Source: CAG-826 sp964546565
GTDB taxonomy: Bacteria > Bacillota_I > Bacilli_A > RFN20 > CAG-826
DNA length: 17,087 bases
Assembly (NCBI GenBank): GCA_964546565.1
Contig: CAZJKC010000038.1
Span: forward strand, 1-17,087
Direction: 5' to 3'
In this document: positions 6,210 to 14,768 of the stretch, one piece after another
Position numbering within the stretch: position 1 is the stretch's first letter
How the letters are laid out: every line of letters starts with the position of its first letter
Position numbers and translations under genes: made by a program
Notes under the pieces: generated by a model
Databases searched by the model: none
What the model saw: only the letters and a program-made list of their open reading frames with translations
What the model was told of the DNA's origin: nothing

Positions 6210-7988
6210 TTACTTTATTTTCGACATTTCCGTTATTCTTAAATATGTGGCGCCATAAGGCTGCATATATAATTTAACATTTGGTCCATTACGTTTATTA
6301 TTCGCTATAGAAGAAGCAACTAATTCCATATCTTTTTCATATTCCCATTTCACAGGCGCAAAAATCCCTTCTATTTTTATAGGTGGATTCTCTCTATCAA
6401 ATGGACACAAATATGGATATTCCTTGACGATAAATTCATCACCCGCTAATGCATAACGCCATTCACCTATGGGATATATTTCATAATCGCAATATGGATA
6501 TTTTCTTTCAACACCATCTTTGATATATTCATTCATTTGCATTTTATATTCTATTGGCAAGGCAAATAATAAAGGGCCATAATATAGGCATTTCTGATTA
6601 TTAGGACGATCTTTAATAATTACTTTTCTTGGAAAAATGACATCAATCTTTTCGTCTTTTTCAAGTTCCACAACCATATATTCATCATCAACTAAAAAAG
6701 TTTTATTACATTGAGGAATAGTCCACTGAGGAATTCTAATATAAGCTTTTATTTTGTCCCCAGATATAAGCGTAAAATGGTCGCGGAACGGATATTCAGA
6801 TTGACATATCACTTTAATGCCATTTATTGAAACTTCCATAGGAAGCGGGCTTATTACCACAAGATCATTGTTTTTTTGCATATATGCTGAAAGGGCCAAT
6901 TTAGGGAAGCCTTGCCCAAAGTTAGCCGTGCAGCATCCAAAATGAGGCTCTAAACCAAATAAATTTGCTTCATTGTTATTAGTTCTAAAAGGTTGTTTGA
7001 CAAACGGAATACAAGCAATTTGATTAACCTGTTGGTCATATTGATGCGTCCACATATCCGTGGAAATTGCGGCCGGAAGGGCATTATATGCTAACTTTTC
7101 TAAAGCATCACCCCATTGACTATTACCGGTTATCGCTATCAGCCATTCATAACTATACATGGCTTCAACAATACCGCAAAGTTCGCTTCCTTGAATAGGC
7201 GAATTACCAGATAAACACTCATCTCCAGAAAAATGGCCATATGCTGTTCCATGATATTTGTCTAGTATTTCAATCATTTTTTCGGCTAAATTACTCATTT
7301 TTTCTTTTGTTATTTCACAATATAATGCTTCACACTTTAAAGCCATTGCAATATTTACAACATGACATTCATAATTCCAATTATCATAAACTTTATCCCA
7401 TAATTTAAGTGCTTCCCCATAATCAAGACCATACATTTTTAAACGTCTAGCCATATCAATAAGCCATTCTTCTTTTCTTTTTTGATAAAGCCAAATGATA
7501 GGAATAAGACATTCAAACCATCGCGCTGCCGCCCAATTATATAAAGTTTTCTTACACATATAGTCATTCAAATATTTTAATCCTTTATATACCGCATCAA
7601 TGGCTTTTTTATCGTTAGAGAAATCACCATATACCGTAATGACCTTTAAAATCAAAAATTGTGACCATAAATCATCATTTTGAACATCATCTATTATAGG
7701 ACTGAAGAAACCTTGATTGTTTTGCGCTTGAATCAATGCTTTTGCGTATTTATTTGCGCGTTCAATTTTATCTTTATCACCTAAAAGATAAGCAAGCGGA
7801 ATAAAGCCATCTAAAAAATATGGAAAGCGTTCCCATCCTTCACCTTCTCCACCTAACCATTTTGTATCGCGAACATCACGCCAAACTTTATCTAAGTTTC
7901 CATGAAGGCCATTAGCTTGGATTTCAAGCTGTCTTTTTAACCATCCTTGTGGTTTGATATTTAATGGATTTATAAAATTGAAAAACAT
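6210..7988 (-). CDS. GH127-family (DUF1680) glycoside hydrolase, beta-L-arabinofuranosidase-like
   Basis: A 592-residue (alpha/alpha)6-barrel glycosidase followed by a beta-sandwich region. Characterised GH127 enzymes release terminal beta-L-arabinofuranose with a cysteine nucleophile held by a zinc ion bound by one Glu and three Cys. The matching pattern is visible: E269 and C271 in GSELCGIVEA, then C352 and C353 in FGCCTANFGQG. Barrel segments are recognisable, such as the N-terminal PQGWLKRQLEIQANGL and GEGWERFPYFLDG. No signal peptide is seen, so it acts in the cytosol, probably on imported oligosaccharides. It starts 43 bases after nif3 with AAGGA-type sequence upstream, and ends before a shared terminator. 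Such a gene is out of place in this replication/transcription cluster, with no transporter or regulator alongside. The true substrate is unknown; other DUF1680 branches have different specificities. Confidence 0.88.
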   Translation of the reverse strand: MFFNFINPLNIKPQGWLKRQLEIQANGLHGNLDKVWRDVRDTKWLGGEGEGWERFPYFLDGFIPLAYLLGDKDKIERANKYAKALIQAQNNQGFFSPIIDDVQNDDLWSQFLILKVITVYGDFSNDKKAIDAVYKGLKYLNDYMCKKTLYNWAAARWFECLIPIIWLYQKRKEEWLIDMARRLKMYGLDYGEALKLWDKVYDNWNYECHVVNIAMALKCEALYCEITKEKMSNLAEKMIEILDKYHGTAYGHFSGDECLSGNSPIQGSELCGIVEAMYSYEWLIAITGNSQWGDALEKLAYNALPAAISTDMWTHQYDQQVNQIACIPFVKQPFRTNNNEANLFGLEPHFGCCTANFGQGFPKLALSAYMQKNNDLVVISPLPMEVSINGIKVICQSEYPFRDHFTLISGDKIKAYIRIPQWTIPQCNKTFLVDDEYMVVELEKDEKIDVIFPRKVIIKDRPNNQKCLYYGPLLFALPIEYKMQMNEYIKDGVERKYPYCDYEIYPIGEWRYALAGDEFIVKEYPYLCPFDRENPPIKIEGIFAPVKWEYEKDMELVASSIANNKRNGPNVKLYMQPYGATYLRITEMSKIK

Positions 7989-8031
7989 TTTTATTTTCCT
8001 TTTTCCTTTTCTTGATAATTTAATACTCTCT

Positions 8032-8799
8032 TTATATTGTTTTCGGTTCTATTTCATGGTCAACAATAACAATATTCATCGTTTGATCAATTTGTAAAAT
8101 GATGTTTTTCATTGTCGGCATGAAAATACGTTCCACTTCATGCGGTACATCTAAATAATTATAATGGTCATTAACAATAGATCTTCGCACATGATGAGGA
8201 GCATCACCGGAAATATAAATGTCTATTCCTTCCTCTTGTGCCGTTTTATAATTGCGTGAACCACCGCCACCGATGATGGCGACACTTTGAATCATTTTCT
8301 TTCCATAAGGTAATAAATGCGCATAAGAAACATGGAGTTTTTCTTTAGCGTATATAGCAAAATCATCGATGCTCATTGGTGATTTCAAAGTACCCGCTCG
8401 CGCCATTAAATCTTTATTAAGAGGGCTTATATTTTTTAATTCTAAAGCAGCTGCTAAAGCATCATTCATGCCGCCTTTACCTTCATCAAAGTTGGTATGC
8501 ATTGAATAAACAGTTAACCCCTCTTGTAGCGTTTTTTCATATAATTCTTTACGTTTTAAATCATATTTAAAAACCTTAGCTTTCGTTCCATAGATAAAAG
8601 GGTGATGGGAAATAATTAAGTCCGGTTTTTCTTTTTGAGCAATTGCATACACTTCTTCATCATAATCTAAGCATAAAAGGATTTTATGAGTTTCAAGTGG
8701 TAATTTACCGCACATTAAACCAACATAATCATGATATTTTTTGGCGATTCGTTTGGGAAAACGTTTTGCTAATATTAATAATAATTGCCGTGTCTTCAT
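8032..8799 (-). CDS. Nif3/DUF34-family metal-binding protein (YqfO/YbgI-like)
   Basis: A 255-residue protein of the Nif3-like dinuclear-metal family, often annotated as GTP cyclohydrolase I type 2 homologue; its physiological role is not settled. Metal-binding residues are evident: H65-H66 in SHHPF, D105 in HTNFDEGKGGMND, and H220 with E223 in DVPHEVER. The Bacillus orthologue YqfO is about 370 residues because a PII/CutA-like domain is inserted; this protein lacks the insert and has the length of E. coli YbgI. It overlaps trmK by four bases (ATGA), the same order (trmK-nif3) as in Bacillus, suggesting translational coupling. AAGGAG lies about 15 bases before the ATG. Confidence 0.93.
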   Translation of the reverse strand: MKTRQLLLILAKRFPKRIAKKYHDYVGLMCGKLPLETHKILLCLDYDEEVYAIAQKEKPDLIISHHPFIYGTKAKVFKYDLKRKELYEKTLQEGLTVYSMHTNFDEGKGGMNDALAAALELKNISPLNKDLMARAGTLKSPMSIDDFAIYAKEKLHVSYAHLLPYGKKMIQSVAIIGGGGSRNYKTAQEEGIDIYISGDAPHHVRRSIVNDHYNYLDVPHEVERIFMPTMKNIILQIDQTMNIVIVDHEIEPKTI

Positions 8800-9461
8800 A
8801 TGTTATTCTTTATTCTCCTTATTAATTGTGTAATCTCTTCTTTTCTTTCTTTCGAAAGATTTTCATTTATCATTATTTGTTCATATTTAACCATTGTTTT
8901 AACCCATTTATCAATATATAAATCGGGTTTTTCCATTCGTAAAAGGGGTCCAAAAAAATAATCATCTTCGTCATATTCACGATCACCTTTAACACATAAC
9001 AGCAATTCATAATAGACTTTATCTTCATAAACCTCAACTTCTTTTTCAATCATAAAATGATGGTTAGTAAGATAACGACGAACTTCCAGAATATTGCTAT
9101 GCGCATCTATCAATAAATACTTTGCTTGTTGCATTTTATCATAATCTTTATTAAGAATATCAATTATGTTATAGCCGCCCATTCCCGCAATAACAATGGT
9201 ATCGGCATTTTCAATTTGTTTTAAACCATCACTTAATGAAGTCGCAATTATTCTTTCAAATCCGTATTTTTTGATTGTATCATTTAATCTAAAAAAAGGC
9301 CCTTTTTTATTTTCAATTGCCATTCCCTTTTTGATCTTTCCTAAGCGATATGCCTCGCATATTAAATAACCATGGTCCGCGCCGACATCTGCTAAAAAAA
9401 TAGTGTCATTAGGAATCAAGTCTAAAAGCGCCAAAAGGCGCTTTGAAAGATTAGTATTCAT
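8796..9461 (-). CDS. trmK: tRNA (adenine(22)-N1)-methyltransferase TrmK
   Basis: SAM-dependent enzyme that methylates N1 of A22 in the D-arm of bacterial tRNAs. The 221 residues show a class I methyltransferase fold: motif I DVGADHGYL (25-33), an acidic end of strand 2 in IENK (49-52), and the TrmK-typical IAGMGG (91-96). The usual QPN in the next strand is replaced by DAHSN (119-123), a modest divergence. It is encoded right after sigA with a one-base overlap (TAATG) and before nif3, as in Bacillus. Ribosome binding may rely on coupling, since only a distant GGTGAT is seen upstream. Confidence 0.94.
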   Translation of the reverse strand: MNTNLSKRLLALLDLIPNDTIFLADVGADHGYLICEAYRLGKIKKGMAIENKKGPFFRLNDTIKKYGFERIIATSLSDGLKQIENADTIVIAGMGGYNIIDILNKDYDKMQQAKYLLIDAHSNILEVRRYLTNHHFMIEKEVEVYEDKVYYELLLCVKGDREYDEDDYFFGPLLRMEKPDLYIDKWVKTMVKYEQIMINENLSKERKEEITQLIRRIKNNI

Positions 9462-10684
9462 TAATTATGATAATCACCAATACGTTTGGTGCTTCCCGGA
9501 TGGCGTAATTTACGAATGGCTTTAGCTTCAATTTGACGAATACGCTCACGTGTAACGTTAAAGACTCGACCTACTTCCTCAAGAGTACGCGGATGATTGT
9601 CATCTAGACCATAACGAAGACGTAAAACATCACGTTCACGATCGGTTAATTTATCTTGCATTACACTGTATAATTCATCTTTTAATAATGATTTTGTTGC
9701 ATATTCTGTTGGTGATTGTGCATCTTTATCTTCAATAAAGTCACCAAGATGCGAATCATCTTCTTCACCAATAGGGGTTTCAAGTGATACCGGATCAAGA
9801 GCAATTCTTTGAATCTCCCGAATACGTTCAGGTGATAAGGAATTATCTAAACTATCCGATATTTCTTCAGCCGTTGGTTCACGACCTAATTCTTGGACTA
9901 ATTGACGTTGCACACGCGTTATTTTATTAATAGTTTCCACCATGTGAACCGGAATACGAATAGTTCTTGCTTGGTCCGCAATAGCACGTGTAATTGCTTG
10001 TCTAATCCACCATGTTGCATAAGTTGAGAATTTGAATCCTTTAGTATAATCAAATTTCTCTACTGCTTTAATTAAGCCCATATTCCCTTCTTGAATCAAA
10101 TCAAGGAAATGCATACCGCGACCAACATAATGTTTAGCAATATTTACAACCAGTCGTAAGTTAGCGGATATTAAATGGCGTTTAGCTTCTTCATCACCTT
10201 CAAGAATGCGTTTAGCAAGCTCAACTTCTTGGGTTGGCGATAATAATTCAACTTTACCAATTTCTTTTAAATACATCTTTACCGAGTCATTATGTTTGAC
10301 GTCACTTGCAAGATAAGGATCGCTATTATCGACTTCAATATCTTCAAGAGATGAATAATCATCATTTTCAACATCATCAAAGAAATCATCATCATTCTCT
10401 AATCCATCTTGCAATTTACTAACATCTATTTCGATATCATCAAGGTCTTCGTTATTGTCTTCTTCGGAAACAATTTCAATACCTTTTTCCTTAAAATATT
10501 CAATTACAGCTTCAATTTCTTCATTTGTTAAATCCAATTGACTAATTTCATCAATAATATCTTCTTTGTTAAGGAATTTAGAACTTTTACCTTTCTTTTC
10601 AAGACGTTTTTTTATTGTCTCAAGCGACTCAACGATTTCTTCTTCATCATCTTCAGCAATGGTTATTTGTTTTTTTGGTGTCAT
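9461..10684 (-). CDS. sigA: Primary RNA polymerase sigma factor (sigma-A/RpoD)
   Basis: The housekeeping sigma factor, 407 residues. A region 1.1-like helical segment spans about 36-75, followed by a strongly acidic linker rich in Asp/Glu (about 74-121). Region 1.2 begins near VKMYLKEIG (135-143). Region 2 contains HLISANLRLVVNIAKHYVGR and the core/-10 recognition part through YATWWIRQAITRAIADQARTIR (222-243). Region 3 follows, with a DSHLGDFIED loop (310-319). Region 4.2 is the helix-turn-helix RTLEEVGRVFNVTRERIRQI (366-385). It is longer than the 371-residue B. subtilis protein, mainly through the acidic linker. AGGAG precedes the ATG by about ten bases, and dnaG ends only 15 bases upstream, the classic macromolecular-synthesis pairing. 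Confidence 0.98.
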   Translation of the reverse strand: MTPKKQITIAEDDEEEIVESLETIKKRLEKKGKSSKFLNKEDIIDEISQLDLTNEEIEAVIEYFKEKGIEIVSEEDNNEDLDDIEIDVSKLQDGLENDDDFFDDVENDDYSSLEDIEVDNSDPYLASDVKHNDSVKMYLKEIGKVELLSPTQEVELAKRILEGDEEAKRHLISANLRLVVNIAKHYVGRGMHFLDLIQEGNMGLIKAVEKFDYTKGFKFSTYATWWIRQAITRAIADQARTIRIPVHMVETINKITRVQRQLVQELGREPTAEEISDSLDNSLSPERIREIQRIALDPVSLETPIGEEDDSHLGDFIEDKDAQSPTEYATKSLLKDELYSVMQDKLTDRERDVLRLRYGLDDNHPRTLEEVGRVFNVTRERIRQIEAKAIRKLRHPGSTKRIGDYHN

Positions 10685-10699
10685 ATTTCTTTTACTCCT

Positions 10700-12472
10700 T
10701 TACTTTTTATATTTAACAATTATTTCCGCTTGTTCCTGAGGTGATTTACCTCTAATAGCTTCCTCTAATTGTTGTTTCTTAAATAATTTTTGTCGTTCAT
10801 CGACAATTGTTGCTAAGCATTCCTTCATTAATGTTTCAGAATATGAAGGATGGGTCTTTTCCATCGATATAGTGGTAATCTCTTGAGCGATTTCTTCATG
10901 GTCAGGAATTTCACCCATATCTAACTCCGCCAAAAGAGCAGCCACATCAATATTCTGATGTTGACTATAATAATCGACAATAAAATTAGCGACTTTACGA
11001 TATACTTCATCATAGAAATATTCAATTTCTTTTTGATAAAAAGCAATGGCTGAATCATTATTTAACATTTGATATAGTATTTCTTTTTCCGCTAATTGAA
11101 AACGTCTTAATGATTTACGCTCCGGACGAAATGAAGTAAAAATTTGTTCTTTATTCTCCTGCCGATACTGACCAATTTTTGCTTTTTCAAATAATTTACG
11201 TATTTCTTCGATAGGAAAATTAGTAGCTATTTTTAAACTTAATAAACAATCCTCAATTTCAAGATTATCATGCGATAAAGCAAGGATTGGTAAAAAATCA
11301 AAAATTAATTTTTTACGATCATCGAGTGTTTTTAAAGGATTATTCTTTTGATAATAATGCAAAGCAAACTCTGTTCTATTAACTAAACGATTGAGATATT
11401 GTTTTAAGCTTTCGGCACCTGATTGATTAAGAATTTCATCAGGATCACGTTCATCATCATTGATAGAAACAATTCGATATTTGATATTAGCGTTATCTAA
11501 AAGAGGAATTAAACGCATCGTTGCCGATTGTCCGGCATTATCACCATCTAAGCATATTCTTAATTCGGCTCCTAAGGCTCTTAGTATGGAAAGATGTTCT
11601 TTTGTTAAAGCGGTACCCATCAAAGCAACACATGACTCAATACCGATTTTTCGAAGTGCAAAAACATCCATAAATCCCTCTAATAAATATACATAACCAA
11701 CATGTCTTGATACTTTTTTGGCTATGTGATAATTAAATAAAATTTCGGCTTTATGAAATAACTCCGTTTCGGGAGTATTCATATATTTCGCTATGCTTTT
11801 ATCATTTGATAAGCGCCGAGCGGAAAATCCCACCACTTGCCCATTAACGTCACAAATCGGAAAAATAATTCGTCCTTGATTATGATCAAACATTTTTCCG
11901 TTAATTAAAGAAGCGATACCAATACTTTCAATGGTCTTTAATGAATGACCTTTTGAATTAAGATATTTTATAACTAGATCGCCATCTTGATATGCATATC
12001 CTAATAAATACTCATTTTGTAAATTATCATCTAAGCCACGATTTATAAAATATTGATAAGCCGTTTGGCCTTCTTCTGTCTTTAACGCATAATGATAATA
12101 TGAGCAAAGATCATTGATAGCGTTAATAAGTGGCAATTTAGAAGCTTCAATAGGCTTTTTATATGTTGATAGATTTTGTAATCTTTCATCGTGATAGCCT
12201 ATTATTTCCGCAACTTTACGAACTGCCTCTAGAAAAGAAATCTTTTCATATTTCATCACAAATGTAATGGCGTTTCCGCTTTGATTACAAACAAAGCATG
12301 TAAATATTTGCTTTTCGGGCGAAATATGCAAAGAAGGATTAGTATCATTATGAAAAGGGCATATTGCAACATAGTTTTTACCCTTTTTAATAACATTAAT
12401 ATAAGAAGAAATCACCTGTACAATATCGGCATGATGTAAAATATCTTGAATAAGTTCGCGATCAATAGCCAT
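10700..12472 (-). CDS. dnaG: DNA primase DnaG
   Basis: Synthesises RNA primers at the replication fork. The 590 residues include the CHC2 zinc ribbon (C38, H41, C59, C62), the RNA polymerase core, and the TOPRIM domain with the catalytic EGFMD (E266) and DGDNAG (309-314) motifs. The helical C-terminal part, ending in an Ala/Gln/Lys-rich segment, corresponds to the helicase-binding domain. Length is close to B. subtilis DnaG (about 603). GAGGAG lies before the ATG, and glyQS ends 24 bases upstream, so transcription probably continues from glyQS through dnaG into sigA. Confidence 0.98.
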   Translation of the reverse strand: MAIDRELIQDILHHADIVQVISSYINVIKKGKNYVAICPFHNDTNPSLHISPEKQIFTCFVCNQSGNAITFVMKYEKISFLEAVRKVAEIIGYHDERLQNLSTYKKPIEASKLPLINAINDLCSYYHYALKTEEGQTAYQYFINRGLDDNLQNEYLLGYAYQDGDLVIKYLNSKGHSLKTIESIGIASLINGKMFDHNQGRIIFPICDVNGQVVGFSARRLSNDKSIAKYMNTPETELFHKAEILFNYHIAKKVSRHVGYVYLLEGFMDVFALRKIGIESCVALMGTALTKEHLSILRALGAELRICLDGDNAGQSATMRLIPLLDNANIKYRIVSINDDERDPDEILNQSGAESLKQYLNRLVNRTEFALHYYQKNNPLKTLDDRKKLIFDFLPILALSHDNLEIEDCLLSLKIATNFPIEEIRKLFEKAKIGQYRQENKEQIFTSFRPERKSLRRFQLAEKEILYQMLNNDSAIAFYQKEIEYFYDEVYRKVANFIVDYYSQHQNIDVAALLAELDMGEIPDHEEIAQEITTISMEKTHPSYSETLMKECLATIVDERQKLFKKQQLEEAIRGKSPQEQAEIIVKYKK

Positions 12473-12496
12473 CGTATTTCTCCTCTCTTTTATCTG

Positions 12497-13870
12497 TTAA
12501 AAGACAATTTTGCTTTTAATATAATTAACTAAATCATTCACTGGTATGCGCACTTGCTCCATTGTATCCCGTTCCCGAATGGTGACACAATTATCATTAA
12601 TCGTATCAAAGTCAATGGTGACACAATATGGTGTTCCGATAGCGTCTTGACGACGATAACGTTTACCAATACTGCCCGATTCATCATATGTTACCGAAAA
12701 ATACTTGCATAAATTATCACGAATAGCTTTTGCTTGTTCACTTAATTGTTTAGAAAGTGGTAACACACATACTTTATATGGAGCTAAAAAAGGATGTAAA
12801 TGCATAACAATGCGAGTATCCTTTTCTAATTGTTCTTCGTCATATGCTTCACACACAAGGCTTAAGAAAAGACGATCACATCCTAAAGATGGTTCAATAC
12901 AATATGGAACATATCGCTCATTCGTCTCAGGGTCTAAATAATCTAAAGTTTTACCTGAAAAATCTTGATGACGTTTTAAATCATAATCCGTCCGATCAGC
13001 AATCCCCCATACTTCGCCCCATCCTAAAGTTGGGAATAAGTATTCAATATCTGTGGTTGCTTTTGAATAAAAAGCTAGTTCTTCTTGTTCATGATCACGA
13101 TAACGGAGATTATCTTTTTGAATACCTAATGACTCAATAAAGCTAATACAATACTGTTTCCAATAACGGAACCATTCTAAATCAGTATTTGGTTTGCAGA
13201 AAAATTCCATTTCCATTTGTTCAAATTCTCGTATTCTAAAAATAAAATTACCTGGAGTGATTTCATTACGGAATGACTTTCCTATTTGACATATACCTAA
13301 TGGTAATTTCTTACGCATAGAACGAACAACTGTTTTAAAATTCACAAATATACCTTGGGCTGTTTCTGGACGAAGATAAACTAATGATTTCGAATCATCG
13401 GTCACCCCAATATGTGTTTTAAACATCATATTGAATTGACGAATATCAGTAAAATTACTCTTTCCACAGACAGGACAAGTAACTTTGTTTTCACGAATAA
13501 AAGCCATCATTTCTTCATTGGTCATTGATGGGACATTGACATCAGGATATTGAGCTTCTATTAATTGATCAGCTCGATGTCGTGATTTACATTCCTTACA
13601 ATCGATTAAAGGATCATTAAAGGTGGCAACATGGCCTGTAGCTTCCCATACGCGAGGATTCATTAATATTGCTGCATCTAAGCCAACATTGGTGGGTGAT
13701 TCTTGAACAAATTTCTTCCACCATGCTTTCTTAATATTATTCTTAAGTTCGACACCTAATGGGCCATAATCCCAGCTATTTTGAAGACCACCATATATTT
13801 CTGAACCTTGGTAGACATATCCAGAGGTTTGAAGGTGCGTCACTATTTTCTCAAATGATTTATCTTTCAT
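12497..13870 (-). CDS. glyQS: Glycyl-tRNA synthetase, single-chain (alpha2) type
   Basis: Class II enzyme charging tRNA-Gly. The 457 residues are the homodimeric form found in mycoplasmas, staphylococci, archaea and eukaryotes, not the two-gene GlyQ/GlyS form of B. subtilis. Visible landmarks are SEIYGG near 23-28, WDYGPLG (33-39), a zinc-binding pair CKEC/CPVC (C91, C94, C132, C135), RPETAQGIF (167-175), motif 2 FRNEITPG (200-207), motif 3 GCDRLFLS (330-337, where G-V-D-R is more usual), and a C-terminal anticodon-binding domain. AAAGGAG precedes the ATG. The leader predicted from its promoter is only about 43 bases, too short for a T-box riboswitch. It heads the operon leading to dnaG and sigA. 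Confidence 0.97.
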   Translation of the reverse strand: MKDKSFEKIVTHLQTSGYVYQGSEIYGGLQNSWDYGPLGVELKNNIKKAWWKKFVQESPTNVGLDAAILMNPRVWEATGHVATFNDPLIDCKECKSRHRADQLIEAQYPDVNVPSMTNEEMMAFIRENKVTCPVCGKSNFTDIRQFNMMFKTHIGVTDDSKSLVYLRPETAQGIFVNFKTVVRSMRKKLPLGICQIGKSFRNEITPGNFIFRIREFEQMEMEFFCKPNTDLEWFRYWKQYCISFIESLGIQKDNLRYRDHEQEELAFYSKATTDIEYLFPTLGWGEVWGIADRTDYDLKRHQDFSGKTLDYLDPETNERYVPYCIEPSLGCDRLFLSLVCEAYDEEQLEKDTRIVMHLHPFLAPYKVCVLPLSKQLSEQAKAIRDNLCKYFSVTYDESGSIGKRYRRQDAIGTPYCVTIDFDTINDNCVTIRERDTMEQVRIPVNDLVNYIKSKIVF

Positions 13871-13887
13871 AATATTTACAACTCCTT

Positions 13888-13906
13888 TAATTACTTATAG
13901 TAATTA
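13888..13906 (-). other. Small hairpin just upstream of the glyQS ribosome binding site
   Basis: TAATTAC and GTAATTA form perfect 7-bp inverted arms around a 5-base loop, within the predicted glyQS leader and ending immediately before AAAGGAG. All but two pairs are A-T, so RNA stability is low. It could be a protein site, a weak leader hairpin or chance in AT-rich DNA. Confidence 0.3.
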
Positions 13907-13919
13907 CAAAACATTGCTT

Positions 13920-13949
13920 AATTTACAATATAATTATAAGCTTTGTCAA
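13920..13949 (-). promoter_or_regulatory. Probable glyQS promoter
   Basis: On the minus strand a consensus TTGACA (13949-13944) is followed 18 bases later by TAAATT (13925-13920, four of six to TATAAT). Alternatively GTAAAT at 17 bases could serve. It places the start about 43 bases before the glyQS ATG and would drive glyQS-dnaG-sigA-trmK-nif3-GH127. The stretch between it and recO (13950-14040) is AT-rich with no gene. Confidence 0.5.
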
Positions 13950-14040
13950 CCTACTATAAGTGAACATAAAAAATATACTAATTATATACTATTTTTCTAC
14001 TATTTATTTACAATTTAATTCAAATTGATGGTAGCTTTGC

Positions 14041-14766
14041 TTAAAGCGACTTTAAAACCAGTTCCAAACCTTTCCAATTAAACCCGAGAGCATCTTTTAA
14101 GAAATCACTGACTTCATAAAGAAATGGTATAAGATCTTTATCGTCTAATTCTAATTTATCAATATATGATACTGGTAAATTAAATAAAATACGCATCGTT
14201 TTTAAATAATTTGCGGACTGATTTGTATTATGAAAAGGATCAAAGTGTTTTTGGCATATAAATCCCCCATCTTTTAAAGCAAATGATACGATATGTTGCT
14301 TATTATGACATACCACACAGCCATCTAAAAAAGGCGCATACCCGCATAAATTAAGAACTTGTGCTGATAAAATTGCTAAAAGACAAAGCGGCGAAATACA
14401 TTTTTTAGATAATAAATAAAGTAACGTAGATAAATATGGATAAATACTTTCTTCATTATCAATTAATACCTTTAATAGCAATTCCCCTATCGCATCAAGC
14501 GCTAGAAGAGATAGTAAGTCCGTTGTATTGGTCATAATCGAATGAATCAACTGACCACTTTTTAATGATAATTGCCCATTTTTTGCTGTTTCTAATTCCC
14601 ATTTTGAATAACTATATAAAGAAATAGATACGGCATTTTTACTTTGTAATTTCATAACACCTCGAGCTTTAAAAGACAAATATCCTTTTTCCGTTAACGC
14701 TAAAACAATCGCATCATGATCTTTATAAGGTGTTACTCGTAAGACAATACCTTGATATTCTTCCAT
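14041..14766 (-). CDS. recO: DNA repair protein RecO
   Basis: Mediator of the RecFOR pathway: loads RecA on SSB-coated single-stranded DNA. The 241 residues begin with an OB-fold (EEYQGIVLRVTPYKDHDAIV...GYLSFKARGV, 2-37), then a helical domain and a zinc-finger-like segment near CVVC (C150, C153) and CQKH (C171, H174). Most zinc-containing RecO proteins have four cysteines; here the last ligand position is His, which can still bind zinc. It follows era with a two-base gap and has GAGGA about 12 bases before the ATG. In Bacillus the small yqzL lies between era and recO; it is absent here. Confidence 0.94.
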   Translation of the reverse strand: MEEYQGIVLRVTPYKDHDAIVLALTEKGYLSFKARGVMKLQSKNAVSISLYSYSKWELETAKNGQLSLKSGQLIHSIMTNTTDLLSLLALDAIGELLLKVLIDNEESIYPYLSTLLYLLSKKCISPLCLLAILSAQVLNLCGYAPFLDGCVVCHNKQHIVSFALKDGGFICQKHFDPFHNTNQSANYLKTMRILFNLPVSYIDKLELDDKDLIPFLYEVSDFLKDALGFNWKGLELVLKSL

Positions 14767-14768
14767 TA

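Noticed and set aside
12844..13140. 98-residue plus-strand open frame opposite glyQS.
   Set aside because: It is antisense to a strongly conserved gene, has no family resemblance and no ribosome binding site, so it is a shadow frame.
13950..14040. AT-rich stretch between recO and glyQS with direct AGTATAT repeats and weak AAAAATA/TATTTTT arms that might be a recO terminator.
   Set aside because: All candidate stems are purely A-T and short; no convincing terminator or coding frame could be supported.
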